Assembly: GCA_037074705.1 (NCBI GenBank)
Contig: CM073591.1
Location: 9,823,087-9,887,086, forward strand
Direction: 5' to 3'
From: Zhengitettix transpicula
Taxonomy: Eukaryota > Arthropoda > Insecta > Orthoptera > Tetrigidae
DNA length: 64,000 nucleotides
The notes below the pieces were generated by a model. That model had not been told where the DNA came from and did not search any database. It saw only the letters and a program-made list of their open reading frames with translations. Positions 60,526 to 64,000 of the stretch are shown here, one piece after another (position 1 is the first letter of the stretch; every line of letters starts with the position of its first letter). A program made the translations under genes and the position numbers.

Positions 60526-61223
60526 CTGAGATGAAAAAAAGTCTCTATCAGTTAAAAATTATTGTTATTTGACATAGTTTCTTAATGTGAGGTAATTACT
60601 TCCAAGCAGAAGAAGGGAAAGAAATCAATAATGCAATTTTAATAAAAACATTGATTATGATTCTTATAGAGACTATAATATTTAAATTGATTGATTCCAA
60701 GGTGAAAAAAATATATTGGAACACTTTAATTTAAAAGAATAGAAGGCTTCTGCTTTGTCAATCCAGAAATTTAAAATGAAGCCCTGATAACCACAATGAT
60801 TGACATAGGATGAATCACTGAAAGAAAAAATTATAAGGTAAAGAAATAAATTTTTCCTTTTGATAGGAATCAAATTTGTTTCATGAAATATTTCAGAATT
60901 GGGATTAAGGTATATGCAAATACTTTAATGGAAAAATATTACAATATACTAATTGTCTGGTCCAAATTATTGCCACAATGAATTTAAAATCTAATAATTC
61001 TTCTGATGCATATTTTGTGACAAAGTTTCTAAAATTTAATTCTATGAATTTTCGGGCAACTCATCTTTTCTTAATTACAATATTGGAACAGGAACAGCAA
61101 TCAAACTAGACGTCTCACCTGGTACAAGAAACTTGACTAAATGAAGCATTCCTGTAAAGTAGCATTTGATGTGTTCAGTTGAAAATAAAGTGTCACAAAC
61201 AAGAATCATTATAAACTTCATAC

Positions 61224-61376
61224 CTTCAAAAAGATTGACTGAACTTTTCCACAATCTCTGCCACATTCTTCATCCACGATTGAATAAATTAGGTCTCTCG
61301 ACTGTATCCTTTGATAGGCTATTCGCTTTCCACCACTAATGACCCACATGAAAATGTCTGGCATGGAATGTTGTGG
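61224..61376 (-). CDS. otof: Otoferlin-like exon 6: FerB
   Basis: Encodes PQHSMPDIFMWVISGGKRIA, YQRIQSRDLIYSIVDEECGR and DCGKVQSIFLK. PDIFxWxxxxxKRxAYxR and CGKVxxxFLK are the FerB signature. The acceptor is TTTTCTAG|CCACAA and the donor TTGAAG|GTATGA. Confidence 0.95.
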
Positions 61377-61462
61377 CTAGAAAATATATAAAGGTAAAAT
61401 GTTATAGTACACAAATAAAATTAAAACTGTCATTTTCAAATATAAAGTGTTCCAGTTCTTAC

Positions 61463-61579
61463 ATCCTCAACTAGAAACCGTAGCTTTTGCAAGTATGTGT
61501 GAGCAGTCTTATATCTCTCTTTAAATGAATGTTTGGTCACTAAGGCCTTCAAATTTCTTGCCATTGCTCCTATATGTTC
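61463..61579 (-). CDS. otof: Otoferlin-like exon 5: FerA helix
   Basis: 39 codons: EHIGAMARNLKALVTKHSFK, ERYKTAHTYLQKLRFLVED. Helical segment of FerA, ending LxxLRFLxxE as in other otoferlins. The acceptor is AATTTCAG|GAACAT and the donor GAGGAT|GTAAGA. Confidence 0.93.
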
Positions 61580-61834
61580 CTGAAATTAACAAAATACATA
61601 AATATTAATAAATACAATTTGAAATCAGAATATTCAAAATCATTTAAGGTTATTTCCTGTTTTTTTGACAGTGAAGTAAACCTTTTAGTAGAATTACTGA
61701 ATGATATTTCAAGTGAAAATTTTTCCTGTGGATTTACTTGCATAAAATACAGTTGTAAACTTTGTAACATTTGAACACTTAACCACATTAATTTAATTTC
61801 TATATAGTGAGAGTACAAATTTTCTCATACTCAC

Positions 61835-62032
61835 AACATCTCTTAAACATAATTTCATCCTTTCCTTGTCAAGCTTGGTTTTTCCCATTCCGGTGCTAGC
61901 ACTGCTACTCCGTGCAATGGAAACATAACGATTGCAACTTGCACATAGTTCATCAAGCACAGATCGCAATTTCTTCTCTGAATTTGAGTCTTCTTGTTCC
62001 ATTAATAAGTGCACTTCTGTTAAGCCTTCTTC
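61835..62032 (-). CDS. otof: Otoferlin-like exon 4: FerA region
   Basis: 66 codons: EEGLTEVHLLMEQEDSNSEK, KLRSVLDELCASCNRYVSIA and GKTKLDKERMKLCLRDV. LRxVLxELxxxCxRxxxxA and LDxERxKxCxR match otoferlin FerA. The acceptor is ATCTTTAG|GAAGAA and the donor GATGTT|GTGAGT. Confidence 0.94.
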
Positions 62033-62530
62033 CTAAAGATAAATATAACATAAATAAATGCTATTAATACTTTGATGAGAAGTTTTCATATTGCTGTCGT
62101 ATATGAATTTAAATCAATATCTACTCATATTGTTGATAGGAAAATATATCCATATTCAATGTTTGAAATGCATTCATCTGAATAATATATATTTTTCTAA
62201 TTTAGGCAAGTGACAGTTTTCCTTTATTATGAGACTATTTGTTAATTTCTAAATCAGTGTAGAATTTTTTATCTGTTATGTCTCTCATAAACTAAAGTAA
62301 AATTGATAGTGTAACTCTTGGCATTTAAGTGAAGCCATATATAATATATTATGTAATTAAGTGGTACACTGAATCATGTTAAATAGTATTACTTTCTTCT
62401 CATTCCTCCATATTTTCAGAATTTTAGCAAATGGTATATTCATTTCTTAATAAAACACACAATTGTCTTTAATATTTGGATGAGTATAAGATTTAATTTA
62501 TTGAAATTAATGATATGTTACTTCACTTAC

Positions 62531-62721
62531 CAGTTTGTCAACAACTTTCGCAATTATATTAGAATTGTACATGCGTCGCCTATAGTCTGGCCACTGAGAG
62601 TATACGTGCATGCAAGGTTTATCGTCCCAAAATGGCAAGAAGTAATAAATCCTATCATGAGTCATGGGCTTAGTTGATGTTGTCGTACTCTGCCAAGATG
62701 GTTGATCGGTCTTAACCATTT
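62531..62721 (-). CDS. otof: Otoferlin-like exon 3
   Basis: Encodes MVKTDQPSWQSTTTSTKPMT, HDRIYYFLPFWDDKPCMHVY, SQWPDYRRRMYNSNIIAKVV and DKL. The DRxYxxLPxxxxKPCxxxxSxWPDxRRRxYNxN block is conserved in otoferlin. The acceptor is ATTTCAG|AAATGG and the donor AAACTG|GTAAGT. Confidence 0.95.
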
Positions 62722-62799
62722 CTGAAATATGAATGTATTTGATTTTTGCATTATTCTGGTGAAATGTAACCGAGTAGAAAATTAACTTTAATTTTACTA

Positions 62800-63006
<207 letters not shown>

Positions 63007-63108
63007 TTAGATTAAATATTTACTGCCATCTCATTCAATTATAAATGAATTATTTTATGAATCAGAAATAATAGTGAACTACAAGAAATGTTTAACAAAT
63101 TTGCATAC

Positions 63109-63323
63109 CTCATTAATTGGAAATGTGGGTTCCACTTCTACCTCTGACGGTGCAAGGTCAATGCTGTCAGTGATTTCAGTACGAATTGCGATAAGCAATC
63201 TGGCACGATAGGAAACGCCCTCGCCCAGTCCTGTATTCAGGTTGGAATGTTCATCTATCAAACTGTAATCACGTGTAGATCCATACAAATGAATGAATGT
63301 TGGACCAAATGTAGGAAGGAATC
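63109..63323 (-). CDS. otof: Otoferlin-like exon 1 of this window
   Basis: Completes a split Gly codon, then FLPTFGPTFIHLYGSTRDYS, LNTGLGEGVSYRARLLIAIR and EVEVEPTFPINE. GFLPTxGPxxxxxYGSxRxY and LNxGxGEGVxxRxRLL mark the region just after C2C in otoferlin. The acceptor is CTTTCCAG|GATTCC and the donor AATGAG|GTATGC. Earlier exons (C2A-C2C) were not found up to the right edge. Confidence 0.96.
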
Positions 63324-63329
63324 CTGGAA

Positions 63330-64000
63330 AGAGAAGAGATTGCATTACTATAGTTATATAACTTTTTTTTTAAAAAAAATACTGAAATATTGATACTGTT
63401 ATAAAATAGAATGTCTCAAATGGTTGGGTTTATGCAGTCTTTGTTTTACTTGTTTGAGGCCTAACATATTGAGGACCACTCCTCATATATAGGATTGAGT
63501 ATTTATCCTGTTTTTGGAATACTTCTCGACTTAAATTAATAATATACTTATTATATACACCAAAAGTTAATTAAAAGATAATGACAGGGTTAAAAGAAAA
63601 AGTTTTCCGTTGCTTTCATATTTACTTTTGAATAACAATTTATTCTCCCTAAGTATATACAAAAGAGTTTGCTAATTATCAAGTGTCAAAGTTTGTAATT
63701 GGCATGATTAACTTTCTTCTGAATATATACAAAACCATATGATAATTCAGGTGGTGATTTAGTGGTGATCAGTACTGATTTCTTATTATTACTAATAATG
63801 ATTTAGAAGTGCTATTGATATTGTTATATACAAAGGTATAATATGAATGCTAATTGGCAAGCAGAGACAAACTTAAGATTCTATCCCAATGGTGATAATG
63901 TTAATAAATATATATACAAAAATATTCCTTATTTTTTTTAGAATCTAACATTTTGATGGAAAAGTCGATAAATAACTATTTTTTACGATTTATATTTTTT
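63330..64000. other. Ferlin intron reaching the right edge
   Basis: AT-rich intronic sequence. No exon of the C2C region was recognised before the edge. Confidence 0.6.

Noticed and set aside
61075..61266. Minus-strand open frame starting with Met near ferlin exon 6
   Set aside because: Wrong frame. The in-frame reading from the acceptor at 61376 gives the FerB signature.

Overview
This is a piece of an animal nuclear genome. It has spliced genes with canonical GT/AG introns, AT-rich introns and many eukaryotic transposable elements. The Kir channel sequence (…GWTPCV…FTSCFLFS…) and the mix of mariner, Ty1/copia, Penelope-like and FADD-type non-LTR elements fit an arthropod best, probably an insect with a large genome. 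The species cannot be fixed from the sequence alone. No prokaryotic, viral or CRISPR features were seen.

Two real genes can be supported, both on the minus strand. (1) About 2.08-4.45 kb: three internal exons of an inward-rectifier potassium channel (Kir/Irk). They carry TM1, the pore with an unusual TTGFG filter, TM2 and most of the cytoplasmic domain. The start and last exons are not identified. (2) 45.6-63.3 kb: 25 consecutive exons of an otoferlin-type ferlin. They run from just after C2C to the stop codon (about 1,481 residues) and include the FerA/FerB region, C2D, the C2-like segment, C2E, C2F and the tail-anchor helix. All junctions keep frame, which strongly supports the model. The N-terminal quarter lies beyond the right edge.

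Between and around the genes the window is mostly repeats. 0-31.5 kb is packed with an unclassified, palindrome-rich family of about 545 bp (family B, 16 fragments on both strands). It also holds a GGGTGCCCGGCGTTGCCCG-headed family (A), a CRE-bearing family (C) arranged once as a large inverted pair, a near-perfect 400-bp-armed foldback element, a candidate 1.28-kb solo LTR, a broken mariner, a 42-bp minisatellite, and a 131-bp polypurine satellite. 31.8-41.4 kb holds Ty1/copia remains, one of them nearly complete in domain order, and a non-LTR element whose reverse-transcriptase core has been tandemly duplicated. 41-59.5 kb, mainly inside ferlin introns, holds short palindromic elements with a hammerhead-like CTGANGA…GAAA core and a Penelope-like GIY-YIG endonuclease remnant.

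The repeat community and base composition change sharply near 31.5 kb. The Kir exons are GC-rich in a GC-rich repeat field, while the ferlin exons are AT-rich in AT-rich introns. No functional link between the two genes is implied by their position, although both families act in excitable or secretory cells.
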